A stretch of 20,180 nucleotides of DNA from positions 1-20,180 of the IMG/VR virus record IMGVR_UViG_3300049259_000021; one strand, 5' to 3'. The DNA comes from a virus. The translations under genes and the position numbers were made by a program. Shown here in pieces: positions 1-6,502 of the stretch. Under the pieces are notes generated by a model. That model made no database searches. It was not told the DNA's origin and saw only the letters and a program-made list of their open reading frames with translations. The first letter of the stretch is position 1. The number at the start of each line of letters is the position of its first letter.

Positions 1-2
1 AA

Positions 3-380
3 GATCTCAATGAAGAGACAGCGGGGCAACTCCGCGGCACGCCGGATATTTCCCTGATCCTGCAGAAGGTCGCAAATTTCTATCGGCAGTCGGTGGAAGA
101 ACTCTGCTCGCATAGGCGCACCATCGCTATCGCGGAGGCGCGTCATGTGGCGATGTATCTCGCGCGGACTATGACCCAACATCCGTTGACGGTGATCGGC
201 GCACGGATGGGAGCGCGTGATCACACCACGGTCCATCACTCTATTCGGAAGATCGAGCGGCTGGTCACTGCGAAGGCGAATGTGAAGGCTGAGATCGAGA
301 CGATCGCAAGCCAAGTCCGCGCCGCGCTGCGGCCGAAGGCTCAACCGACAGCAAGCATGTCAGACGGCACCGGGCGCTAA
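3..380 (+). CDS. DnaA domain IV (C-terminal DNA-binding) protein, 5' end outside window
   Basis: The frame is open from the first bases, so the real start lies upstream of the window; GTG at 93 is only an internal candidate. The visible part ends in a DnaA domain IV: 'SHRRTIAIAEARHVAMYLAR' followed by a region ending RDHTTVHHSIRKI, matching the DnaA signature helix (R/K-D-H-T/S-T-V) that reads DnaA boxes in the major groove. The preceding stretch 'VANFYRQSVEELCS' also fits the first helix of domain IV. An AAA+ ATPase part cannot be judged because the start is missing. Stand-alone DnaA-C proteins occur in alphaproteobacterial prophages, where they may act as transcription or replication regulators. 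It ends 2 bp before the next gene. Family assignment is firm; role is inference. Confidence 0.85.
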   Translation, partial: DLNEETAGQLRGTPDISLILQKVANFYRQSVEELCSHRRTIAIAEARHVAMYLARTMTQHPLTVIGARMGARDHTTVHHSIRKIERLVTAKANVKAEIETIASQVRAALRPKAQPTASMSDGTGR

Positions 381-382
381 AG

Positions 383-1027
383 ATGAAATTCGAGCGGCAC
401 CAAATCGCAACTCCAAAAGGAACGAGGTCCGTGATGGTCGGGCGGAAACGAAAGACCAATGCCTTGCGAAATGCTTCGGGCGTTTCGATCGATTATAAGC
501 GCGCGCAACGGCTCGATTACGAGACGCGGCTCGCGCGCCGGGCGCGCGATCTGGTCGCGGACGGCGTCAACCCCGCGAATGCGCCCGATCGTTTGTCCGG
601 CTTTACGCTCGGACGTCTGCTGCTGCGCTGGCGCGCCTGCAAAAGCGATCCGAGCGGTCTGTCGCAGAAGCAGTATGACGCCGGGCAGCGGCTCGCAGGT
701 ATCATCTGCCGCCATGCCGCGCTCCATGGCTACAGCCTCAATGTCCGGTCGCCGGCCTTCGTCGTCCTCGGCGGGCAGGATTGTTCTCCGCCGCCTGATG
801 AGGAGCGCATCGCGCAGATCCGGGCCGAGTTCACGATCTGTTACGATGCGATCATGCGGGTGTGCCGCGAGCATGATCTTCGCGCCCGCGATCTGGCCTA
901 TGGTGTATGCGTCCAGAACTGGCCGGTAGGGATGATCGACGGCCAGTTCGGCCTGCTGCGATTGGTGTTGAACGAGGTCGGCGGCGCGTTGCGCGCCATG
1001 GACAAGGAACGGGGCAGGGGCGGGTGA
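383..1027 (+). CDS. Phage protein of unknown function, 214 aa
   Basis: ATG start 2 bp after the upstream stop, so it is cotranscribed with the DnaA-C gene. The N-terminal half is strongly basic (KRK near residue 22, then many Arg in residues 35-60). The middle carries LSQKQYDAGQRLAGI (about residues 93-107), a pattern seen in small alphaproteobacterial prophage proteins that sit just before the structural genes. The C-terminal half is helical, with four Cys and no membrane segment. I do not recognise a catalytic motif. A DNA-binding or late-gene regulatory role is possible from the position and basic charge but is not shown. The long reading frame on the opposite strand (377-1138) is its shadow. 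Confidence 0.75.
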   Translation: MKFERHQIATPKGTRSVMVGRKRKTNALRNASGVSIDYKRAQRLDYETRLARRARDLVADGVNPANAPDRLSGFTLGRLLLRWRACKSDPSGLSQKQYDAGQRLAGIICRHAALHGYSLNVRSPAFVVLGGQDCSPPPDEERIAQIRAEFTICYDAIMRVCREHDLRARDLAYGVCVQNWPVGMIDGQFGLLRLVLNEVGGALRAMDKERGRGG

Positions 1028-1278
1028 GCGCGTCCCAGTTATGGTTGTGAGCGTATCGTTGTTATCGTCTGCGCTTCCCAAAAAAGCATAACGATCGAGC
1101 GCGCTTGGTCCGGATTCGAGCCCGTCGCGTCGCCACATCTAATGTGGTTTCCATCTACCTCTGATGGTGTGGGCGCGCAGAGCAGGTTCCACATTTGAGC
1201 TTGTGATGAAATTCCGGTCGCCAAAATTTTGCCTCATCCGCGGCCACGATCACCTAATTCAATACGTGGGGACATGGC
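1028..1278. other. Gene-free stretch with nested inverted repeats
   Basis: No convincing gene is seen. At 1133-1147 there is a perfect hairpin CCACAT-CTA-ATGTGG. The ATGTGG arm is also complementary to a second CCACATT at 1189-1195, and a CCATC/GATGG pair (1151-1155 and 1163-1167) lies inside that larger loop. No T-tract follows, so this is not a usual intrinsic terminator; an operator or alternative RNA fold is possible. Confidence 0.4.
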
Positions 1279-1584
1279 GTGTTCGACCGATCCAGTGCAA
1301 CGCGAGAAAACCGACCAGGTCCGAGGGACGTGCCCCATCTGCTGGAATGGCATTCGTCGCATTGCGTCGGGCTTGCCGATGCCTGCGAGAACGCGCACGC
1401 GAAGAAGATCCTACGTCTTCTTGCCGCCGATCTTGCGATCGAAGCTGAGACGCTCCGCCGACAGTGGCAGGAACGCGATATGGCCGAGCTGATGCCTGAC
1501 GGCGAACGGCTGAATTTCTTGAGAACTGATATGCGCGGCGATCGACCGGCGTCGCGGTTGCGGTTTGCGGCTGACCGCACCTAG
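1279..1584 (+). CDS. Small hypothetical protein, about 100 aa
   Basis: GTG start; the frame opens only at 1258, so no earlier start is possible. I prefer this frame to the two overlapping plus-strand frames because its codons are ordinary for the window (GCC GAT, CTG, GAG, CGC) and its middle looks like a real helix (ACENAHAKKILRLLAADLAI, then a Glu/Arg-rich stretch). No strong ribosome binding site is seen. A nearby ATG at 1274 in another frame reads a plausible N-terminus (MACSTDPVQREK), so a frameshift joining the two is conceivable. No family recognised. Confidence 0.45.
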   Translation: MFDRSSATRENRPGPRDVPHLLEWHSSHCVGLADACENAHAKKILRLLAADLAIEAETLRRQWQERDMAELMPDGERLNFLRTDMRGDRPASRLRFAADRT

Positions 1585-1646
1585 CAAGCGTTAGCGAGCC
1601 ATCCCGACAGTGCGCTTCCTATTTTGAGACTGGCGCATCGGGGCAG

Positions 1647-1760
1647 TGTTGACAGACCTTGCAAACAGCCGCCTCGATTTGACTCCCTGTCCTCGCTGCG
1701 CGATGTATCAATGCAGCATGAGGTTTTGTGCCCCGGTCCAAGCGGCCGGGGTTTTGTTTT
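1647..1760 (+). repeat. Dispersed repeat R1: TTGAC boxes, conserved leader and terminator
   Basis: The 114-bp unit begins TGTTGACAGACCTTGCAA, has a second TTTGAC box about 30 bp on, then TATCAATGCAGCATG, then the GC hairpin and T-tract. The same order and spacing occur at 1887-2000 and, decayed, at 8140-8252. An ATG at 1711 opens a 36-codon frame (MQHEVLCPGPSGRGF...), which may be accidental. Promoter-like character is inferred from the TTGAC boxes; the distance from the second box to the AT-rich GATGTATCAA segment is longer than the usual 17 bp. Confidence 0.8.
1731..1760 (+). terminator. Intrinsic terminator of R1
   Basis: 8-bp stem CCCCGGTC/GGCCGGGG (one G-T pair), 5-base loop, followed by TTTTGTTTT. 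Confidence 0.85.
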
Positions 1761-1886
1761 CGGCAGACGGCGGATGCTTGTGTGGCGCCGGCGCTGCCAG
1801 CCCGCTCGTGAATTCGAGTGAATCGAAAACAACATCGCGCCACAGTCCTAGCGACCGATGCCGCGACGGGAAGAAAAAATGCGCAA

Positions 1887-2000
1887 TGTTGACAGACCTT
1901 GCAAATGTGCCTCGGCCGTTTGACATCCAGCGCCCGATGCACGATTGATAAATGCAGCATGCGGTTTTGCGCCCCGGCCCAGCGGCCGGGGTTTTGTTTT
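1887..2000 (+). repeat. Dispersed repeat R2: TTGAC boxes, conserved leader and terminator
   Basis: Second 114-bp copy. It starts with the same 18 bases as R1, has TTTGACA at 1919-1925, TGATAAATGCAGCATG at 1946-1961, then the hairpin. Conservation is strongest in the outer boxes, the ATGCAGCATG segment and the terminator; the spacers differ, as expected if the boxes and hairpin are the functional parts. R2 lies upstream of the 2099 gene. Confidence 0.82.
1972..2000 (+). terminator. Intrinsic terminator of R2
   Basis: Perfect 8-bp stem CCCCGGCC/GGCCGGGG with a 4-base loop, then TTTTGTTTT. Confidence 0.9.
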
Positions 2001-2098
2001 GCCCGCCGCAAATTGCCGCTGGGCTTCTGCCAATCGCAGCACGCCACAACACGAAACAGCAATACGAAAACCGCTCTCTAAGGAACGGGTGACACACC

Positions 2099-3016
2099 AT
2101 GGGAATGTGGGATTGGATTGAAGAGCAATATCCGGCGCCCGGTTCGCGTGCTGGAGCGAACGGCTTTCCGCCGCTGTCGGCGTCCGATGCGACTTTGCTG
2201 AGGCTTATCGAGCAGGGCGTGGCTGCAGGAGCTCGGGAGGAGGACGACGATCCAAGTGCGGCACAAGCTGCGCGGCAGACAGGCGCCGCGGCGCTCGCGC
2301 GAGCGGTGAAGCCGCCTTATGGTCGCGACAAGGGTTGGCTGACGCAAACCCCGGAAGATTGGGTGCAGCAAATTTCGCCTCTGCTGAAACCCGGATACCC
2401 GGTATGGCCATCTCCATCCAATCGGGTTTCGCCGATGTCCGCGCCGGCGTCACCTATGCCTTTTGGTGAGTCCGCTGAGATTGACGAACCGAGTGCATCG
2501 CAAGCCGCACGGGACGCCGCCGCCGGGACCCTCGCCAGAGCGGCAAGGCACCCGTACGGCCGGGTCTTTAGACCTGTTACGGCGCCCAGCGCGCCGGCAG
2601 TGACCGAGAATATGCAGCAGTCTGAGGAAGCACGCCAAGCCGCAGCGTCGCGGCTCGCGAATGCCGTGCGCCGGCCGATCGGACCGCTGCCGCCGCCCTC
2701 AATCCCACCTTCGACTGTGGCTCCGGTGGAAACCGAGGAAATGCGTCAAAGGCAAGCGGCAAGCGAGGCTGCAGCGCGGACAATCGCAAATGCGGTACGG
2801 CCCCCAGAGGGCCGTAAGCCATCTAACTTGGAAGAATCCTCGGCCCCCTATCGAACGCAATTCAATGACTATTTAGAGCGTCAATTTGGGAAAGAGGACC
2901 GAGTAGAGATTCACTCTCCTGAAAACCCCAAAGATTGGAAGGAGATGTGGGACTTGGCAAGAAAATATGGGCCCTGGGTGTGGGAGATATTCAAGAAACG
3001 TCCTAGGCGGCGTTGA
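2099..3016 (+). CDS. Repeat-containing protein of unknown function, 305 aa
   Basis: Starts at ATG 2099; the nearest purine-rich stretch (AAGGAA, about 2080) is rather far for a ribosome binding site. The protein holds four copies of an Ala-rich motif of about 25 residues, at roughly residues 52-76, 131-155, 174-196 and 216-239, with consensus QAAR-x2-AA-x2-LA-x-AV-x2-P-x-GR. Pro/Ser-rich linkers separate the copies. The C-terminus (about 250-305) is different: aromatic and acidic, ending in a basic KKRPRRR tail. No signal peptide or membrane helix. It lies where a terminase or head protein might be expected, between R2 and the portal gene, and is closed by its own terminator. It could be an internal virion or DNA-binding protein; I do not recognise a family. 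Confidence 0.75.
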   Translation: MGMWDWIEEQYPAPGSRAGANGFPPLSASDATLLRLIEQGVAAGAREEDDDPSAAQAARQTGAAALARAVKPPYGRDKGWLTQTPEDWVQQISPLLKPGYPVWPSPSNRVSPMSAPASPMPFGESAEIDEPSASQAARDAAAGTLARAARHPYGRVFRPVTAPSAPAVTENMQQSEEARQAAASRLANAVRRPIGPLPPPSIPPSTVAPVETEEMRQRQAASEAAARTIANAVRPPEGRKPSNLEESSAPYRTQFNDYLERQFGKEDRVEIHSPENPKDWKEMWDLARKYGPWVWEIFKKRPRRR

Positions 3017-3030
3017 CCACGCTTTTTGCG

Positions 3031-3060
3031 CCCGGCCTAACGAGCCGGGGTTTTGCTTTT
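3031..3060 (+). terminator. Intrinsic terminator after the repeat-containing protein gene
   Basis: Stem CCCGGC/GCCGGG with a 7-base loop, then GTTTTGCTTTT. The flanking TTTTTGCGCCCGGCC resembles the 3' part of R1 and R2, so it may be a truncated member of that family. Confidence 0.82.
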
Positions 3061-3133
3061 CGGCCTGCGCCTTTTCGCCGTCTGAATCAGAAATGCACCC
3101 GCTTCCTGCTCATCAACAGGTTGACCACCACCC

Positions 3134-5296
3134 ATGCCTAAAATGACCGAGCTTGAACTCAAGGCGTTGCTCGACGCCGAGAAAGCCGCGGCGCTGTCGG
3201 CGCCACAGGCGTCGCGGCTCAGCTCCGACCGCGAGCAGGCGCAGCGTTACTACCTCGGCGATATGAGCCGCGACATGCCTTCGCTCGAAGGCCGATCGTC
3301 GGCGGTCTCGACCGACGTCGCTGACACCATCGAAGGCCTGATGCCGACTTTGATGGACATCTTCTGCGGCGGTGACGAGGTGGTGCGCTTCGATCCAGTG
3401 GGTCCGGAGGACGTCAAGGCCGCTGAGCAGGAGACCGATTTCGTCAATCACGTCTTCATGCAAAAGAACCCAGGCTTCCTGGTCCTCTACACGTTCATCA
3501 AGGATGCGCTTCTCTCCAAGACCGGCATCGTCAAAATCTGGACGGAGGAGGAGCTCAACGAGACGCGCGAGACCTATTACGATCAGCCCGAGGACATGGC
3601 GGCGTTGATCGTCGCCAATCCCGAGCTGGAGGTGGTCGCGCACACCGAGCATAACGGCCTACATGACATCACGGTCGTCCAGCGCAAAACCGTCAAGCAT
3701 CACAGAGTTGCGGCGGTGCCGCCCGAAGAGTTTGGCATTTCGCGCAACGCGCGAAGCATCCGGGACGCCGGCTATGTGTTTCACGAGGTCGAGCGAACCG
3801 AGGCCGATCTCATTGCCGACGGTTACGATGCCGAGCAGGTGAAAGACCTGCCGAGCTACACCGCGATCGCGACCGGCGAGCGCTGGGCGCGCGACACTGT
3901 AGAGGAGGGCGAGCTCCAACGCGGTGACGATGGCCTCAACCGTGCCAACCGCATCATCCGGGTCACCGAGCACTATGTGCGGATGGACTATGAGGGAAGG
4001 GGACACGCCAAGCTTTATCGCGTGACGACGGCCGGCGAGGGCGGCGACATCCTGGTGAAGCAGGGCGAGCCGCAGGTGATCGAGATCAACCGCATCCCGA
4101 TGGCGGCCATGACGCCGATCATCGTCACGCATCGGTTTTTCGGCCGCTCGGTCGCGGACCTGGTGATGGACATCCAGCGCATCAAGACCGCGCTGATCCG
4201 GGGGATGCTCGACAGCTCGTATCTGTCGGTGAACCCTCGGGTCGAAATCGCAGAGTCGCACGCCACCGAGACCACGCTCGACGACATCCTTACCATGCGG
4301 CCGGGCATGCCGATCCGCACCAAGCAGCCGGGCGGCTTGATCTGGCAGCAGGTGCCGTTTGTCGGCGCCGATATGCTGCCGATCATCCAGTTCATGGACA
4401 CGACGCGGGAATGGCGCACCGGCGTCAGCCGGCAGGGGCAGGGCCTCGATCCGGGCGCCTTGCAGAACCAGGTGGCGACCATCGCCAACCAGATGTTCAG
4501 CGCGGCCCAGGCGAAGGTGAAACTGATTGCGCGAATCTTTGCCGAGACCGGCATGCGTGATCTGTTCTCGCTGCTGCATGCCGAAATTCGAGAGAACGGC
4601 GATGCAGCACAGACGATCCGCTTGCGCAATCAGTGGGTGACGGTCGATCCGACCGACTGGCGAGAGCGCAACGATCTCACCATCAATGTCGGGCTCGGCA
4701 ACGGCTCGAAGGCCGAGCAGCTCGCGCACTTGCAGTTGATCATCGGCGCGCAGAAGGAAGCCATTGCAGCTGGGATGGTCAGCCCGAAGAACCTTTACGA
4801 ATCGGCCAAGCAACTGGTGCGGCTCGCCGGCTACAAGGACCCGGATGCCTATTTCACGGCGCCGGGCCGGCCGCCCGATCCGAACGACCCGACAAGTGCG
4901 CCGGTTTCGCCGCCGGCCAATCACCAAGTCCAAGAAGTCCAGCTCAAGGCGCAGCTCGACCAGAAGGCTGCCGAGCACCGGGCCGAGATCGAGAAGGTCC
5001 AGGCGCAGGCCGATATCGTAACGCAGGACCGCAAGACGCAGGCCGAACTGGCGCTGATGGAGAAGAAGTTCGCGCTCGAGAGCCAGATCGCGCTGGTTGA
5101 GGCGCAGCTCAAACGCGAGGAGCATCAATTCAAGATGCAGGCTCGGCAGCGGGTGCATGATGCGGAGATGTCGCGCGTTCACAACCAGCACGGATCTGCG
5201 ATGGCGCAAATGAACCGCTCCGCGAATGACGCAAAGGATGACCAAGTGAACGATCGCATGAACGACCAGGCACATCACAACATGGGGCAGCCATAA
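3134..5296 (+). CDS. Portal protein, P22-type long portal, 720 aa
   Basis: Forms the dodecameric ring at one capsid vertex through which DNA enters and leaves and to which the tail connector docks. The N-terminal region has the family pattern of long podovirus portals: a YYLGD motif (about residue 40), then LEGRSSAVSTDVADTIEGL and MPTLMDIF (residues about 51-76), then an acidic 'FDPVGPEDVKAAEQET' block. The length is close to the 725 aa of the P22 portal. After about residue 600 the protein becomes a long Gln/Glu/Lys coiled coil ending Asn/His-rich, matching the helical barrel of P22-like portals. Met 3134 is chosen because the N-terminal helix starts right after it; no strong ribosome binding site is seen. 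Its stop overlaps the next start by one base. Long antisense frames here are shadows. Confidence 0.9.
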   Translation: MPKMTELELKALLDAEKAAALSAPQASRLSSDREQAQRYYLGDMSRDMPSLEGRSSAVSTDVADTIEGLMPTLMDIFCGGDEVVRFDPVGPEDVKAAEQETDFVNHVFMQKNPGFLVLYTFIKDALLSKTGIVKIWTEEELNETRETYYDQPEDMAALIVANPELEVVAHTEHNGLHDITVVQRKTVKHHRVAAVPPEEFGISRNARSIRDAGYVFHEVERTEADLIADGYDAEQVKDLPSYTAIATGERWARDTVEEGELQRGDDGLNRANRIIRVTEHYVRMDYEGRGHAKLYRVTTAGEGGDILVKQGEPQVIEINRIPMAAMTPIIVTHRFFGRSVADLVMDIQRIKTALIRGMLDSSYLSVNPRVEIAESHATETTLDDILTMRPGMPIRTKQPGGLIWQQVPFVGADMLPIIQFMDTTREWRTGVSRQGQGLDPGALQNQVATIANQMFSAAQAKVKLIARIFAETGMRDLFSLLHAEIRENGDAAQTIRLRNQWVTVDPTDWRERNDLTINVGLGNGSKAEQLAHLQLIIGAQKEAIAAGMVSPKNLYESAKQLVRLAGYKDPDAYFTAPGRPPDPNDPTSAPVSPPANHQVQEVQLKAQLDQKAAEHRAEIEKVQAQADIVTQDRKTQAELALMEKKFALESQIALVEAQLKREEHQFKMQARQRVHDAEMSRVHNQHGSAMAQMNRSANDAKDDQVNDRMNDQAHHNMGQP

Positions 5297-5577
5297 TGTA
5301 CTACTTCGGAACCGGCCGGCTCGGCACGCATCAAAGTGCGGCCTACACCGCCACCGCAGGGACGATCACCAACGCCATGGGTTCGCAGACCTACAAGGTC
5401 CGTATCGTTTGCACGACAGACGCCTTCGTGAAGGTCGGCGACGCGCCGACCGCCACCACCTCTGATCCGCTGTTTCCGGCCAATTCAGTGGCATACGTCA
5501 CCATCACGCCAGGACAGAAAGTATCGGCGGTGCAATCGAGTGCCGGCGGGACACTCCACGTCACTGAGGTGGTCTGA
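5296..5577 (+). CDS. Small beta-rich virion-type protein, 93 aa
   Basis: ATG overlaps the portal stop by one base (TAATG), implying coupled translation. The protein is Thr/Ala/Val-rich with alternating strand-like segments (YKVRIVCTTDAFVKVG, VAYVTITPGQKVSAVQ) and no charged helices, as in small phage beta-sandwich proteins. Similar small proteins occur in head modules near the portal gene. No catalytic residues. A decoration or head-completion role is inference from fold type and position. Confidence 0.75.
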   Translation: MYYFGTGRLGTHQSAAYTATAGTITNAMGSQTYKVRIVCTTDAFVKVGDAPTATTSDPLFPANSVAYVTITPGQKVSAVQSSAGGTLHVTEVV

Positions 5578-5636
5578 TCTCTGCTCCAGGCGGCGCCTGC
5601 GGCAACGATCCTGGCGGCCAGACGCAGGCAAGATTC

Positions 5637-5717
5637 ATGACCGAGCAAGCTCAGCAGACGCTGGTGCGCCGCGCGCACAGGGTCTGCAAAGGATTAATTG
5701 GAGGGAGGAGCGTTTGA
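5637..5717 (+). CDS. Possible 26-aa leader ORF overlapping the FkbM start
   Basis: ATG at 5637 opens a short basic peptide (MTEQAQQTLVRRAHR... ending GGRSV). Its TGA stop at 5715-5717 shares bases with the TTG proposed as the start of the methyltransferase (TTGA). That geometry would couple the two, but it could also be the true N-terminus of the methyltransferase separated by a frameshift. No clear ribosome binding site of its own. Confidence 0.35.
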   Translation: MTEQAQQTLVRRAHRVCKGLIGGRSV

Positions 5718-6502
5718 TCGCCTTTGTCCTTGCCCAGTCGCACTGCGGCTCGCTGATCGTCAATCGATTCGATTACAATCATGCGTTCAATGGCCACCGG
5801 TATGGTGTCGGTTCGCAGATTCTCGACACCGGCTCTTATGATGCGGATGAAGTCGAGACGCTGCAATCGCTGCTCATGCTGCTGCGAAAGTATCGTGGGG
5901 ACGGCGTCGTGGCGCTGGATTGTGGTGCCAATATCGGCGTTCATACGATCAATTGGGCGGCGCTGATGAAGGGGTGGGGGAGCGTCATCGCCATTGAGGC
6001 GCAAGAGCGGATTTTCTACGCCCTCGCGGGCAATATCACGCTGCACAACGCCTTCAATGCCCGTGCGGTTTGGGCTGCAGTGGGCAGAGAAGATGGTCTC
6101 ATCGAAATTCCAGAGCCGGATTATCGGAGGCCGGGCAGCTTCGGCAGCTTCGAATTGAAAGAGCGGCTCGGCAACGAGAACATTGGCCAGCCGATCGATT
6201 ATAGCAGCCCAAAATCCCGGGTCCGAACGATGACGATCGACGGATCTGCGCTCGACCGCGTGGATCTGATCAAGCTGGATGTCGAAGGCATGGAGCTTGA
6301 GGCGCTTTCAGGCGCCATGACAACCATCAAGACGTATAGGCCGGTGCTGTTCATCGAGACGATCAAGATCGACAAGAAAAAATTTGAACAGGTGCTTGGA
6401 GAGGTGGGCTACCGATTCTACGCCCATGGCATGAACGTGCTTTGTGTCCATGCCGATGACCCGATTGTAGGTCACGTCCGGTCGGAGAGAAAGTCGAGAT
6501 GA
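5714..6502 (+). CDS. FkbM-family SAM-dependent methyltransferase, about 262 aa
   Basis: Expected to move a methyl group from S-adenosylmethionine to a hydroxyl, usually on a sugar or glycan. From TTG 5714, the SAM-binding loop is LDCGANIGVHT (about residues 68-78), the acidic end of strand 2 is in IAIEAQER (about 92-99), and the FkbM block IKLDVEGMELEAL is at about 186-198. Frame signal before 5714 is poor: the open stretch from 5540 overlaps the previous gene and reads as Arg/Ser-rich nonsense. A purine-rich GGAGGGAGGAG (5700-5710) sits just before TTG. The stop overlaps the next gene by ATGA. Lying between portal and scaffold genes, it is cargo that probably modifies virion or cell-surface glycans; the substrate is unknown. 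Confidence 0.85.
   Translation: MIAFVLAQSHCGSLIVNRFDYNHAFNGHRYGVGSQILDTGSYDADEVETLQSLLMLLRKYRGDGVVALDCGANIGVHTINWAALMKGWGSVIAIEAQERIFYALAGNITLHNAFNARAVWAAVGREDGLIEIPEPDYRRPGSFGSFELKERLGNENIGQPIDYSSPKSRVRTMTIDGSALDRVDLIKLDVEGMELEALSGAMTTIKTYRPVLFIETIKIDKKKFEQVLGEVGYRFYAHGMNVLCVHADDPIVGHVRSERKSR

Larger units (their letters stand above)
1585..2098. other. 514-bp intergenic region carrying two repeat units
   Basis: No gene is supported here. The stretch is dominated by two 114-bp direct repeats (1647-1760 and 1887-2000), each ending in a strong terminator, with 126 bp of unrecognised sequence between them and about 98 bp from the second copy to the next ATG. Short frames on either strand are low-complexity readings of the repeats. 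Confidence 0.7.

Noticed and set aside
377-1138. Minus-strand open frame opposite the 214-aa gene (253 aa)
   Set aside because: Arg/Asp/Ile mix typical of a shadow frame; the plus-strand gene has operon-like spacing to its neighbour.
1106-1140. tRNA 3'-end-like sequence on the minus strand (GGCTCGAATCCGG), a possible attachment site
   Set aside because: The T-stem pairs for only about three bases and no anticodon or D arm can be folded upstream.
1624-1948. Short plus-strand open frames within R1/R2
   Set aside because: They read across the hairpin and do not persist in frame between R1 and R2, so are accidental except perhaps as tiny leaders.
3659-5278. Long open frame on the minus strand within the portal gene (539 aa)
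   Set aside because: It is His/Leu/Arg-rich with no ribosome binding site and mirrors the GC-rich codon pattern of the portal gene, which has clear family motifs.
5540-5713. N-terminal extension of the FkbM gene from GTG 5540
   Set aside because: It overlaps the upstream gene, is Arg/Ser-rich nonsense, and the FkbM fold begins after 5714.
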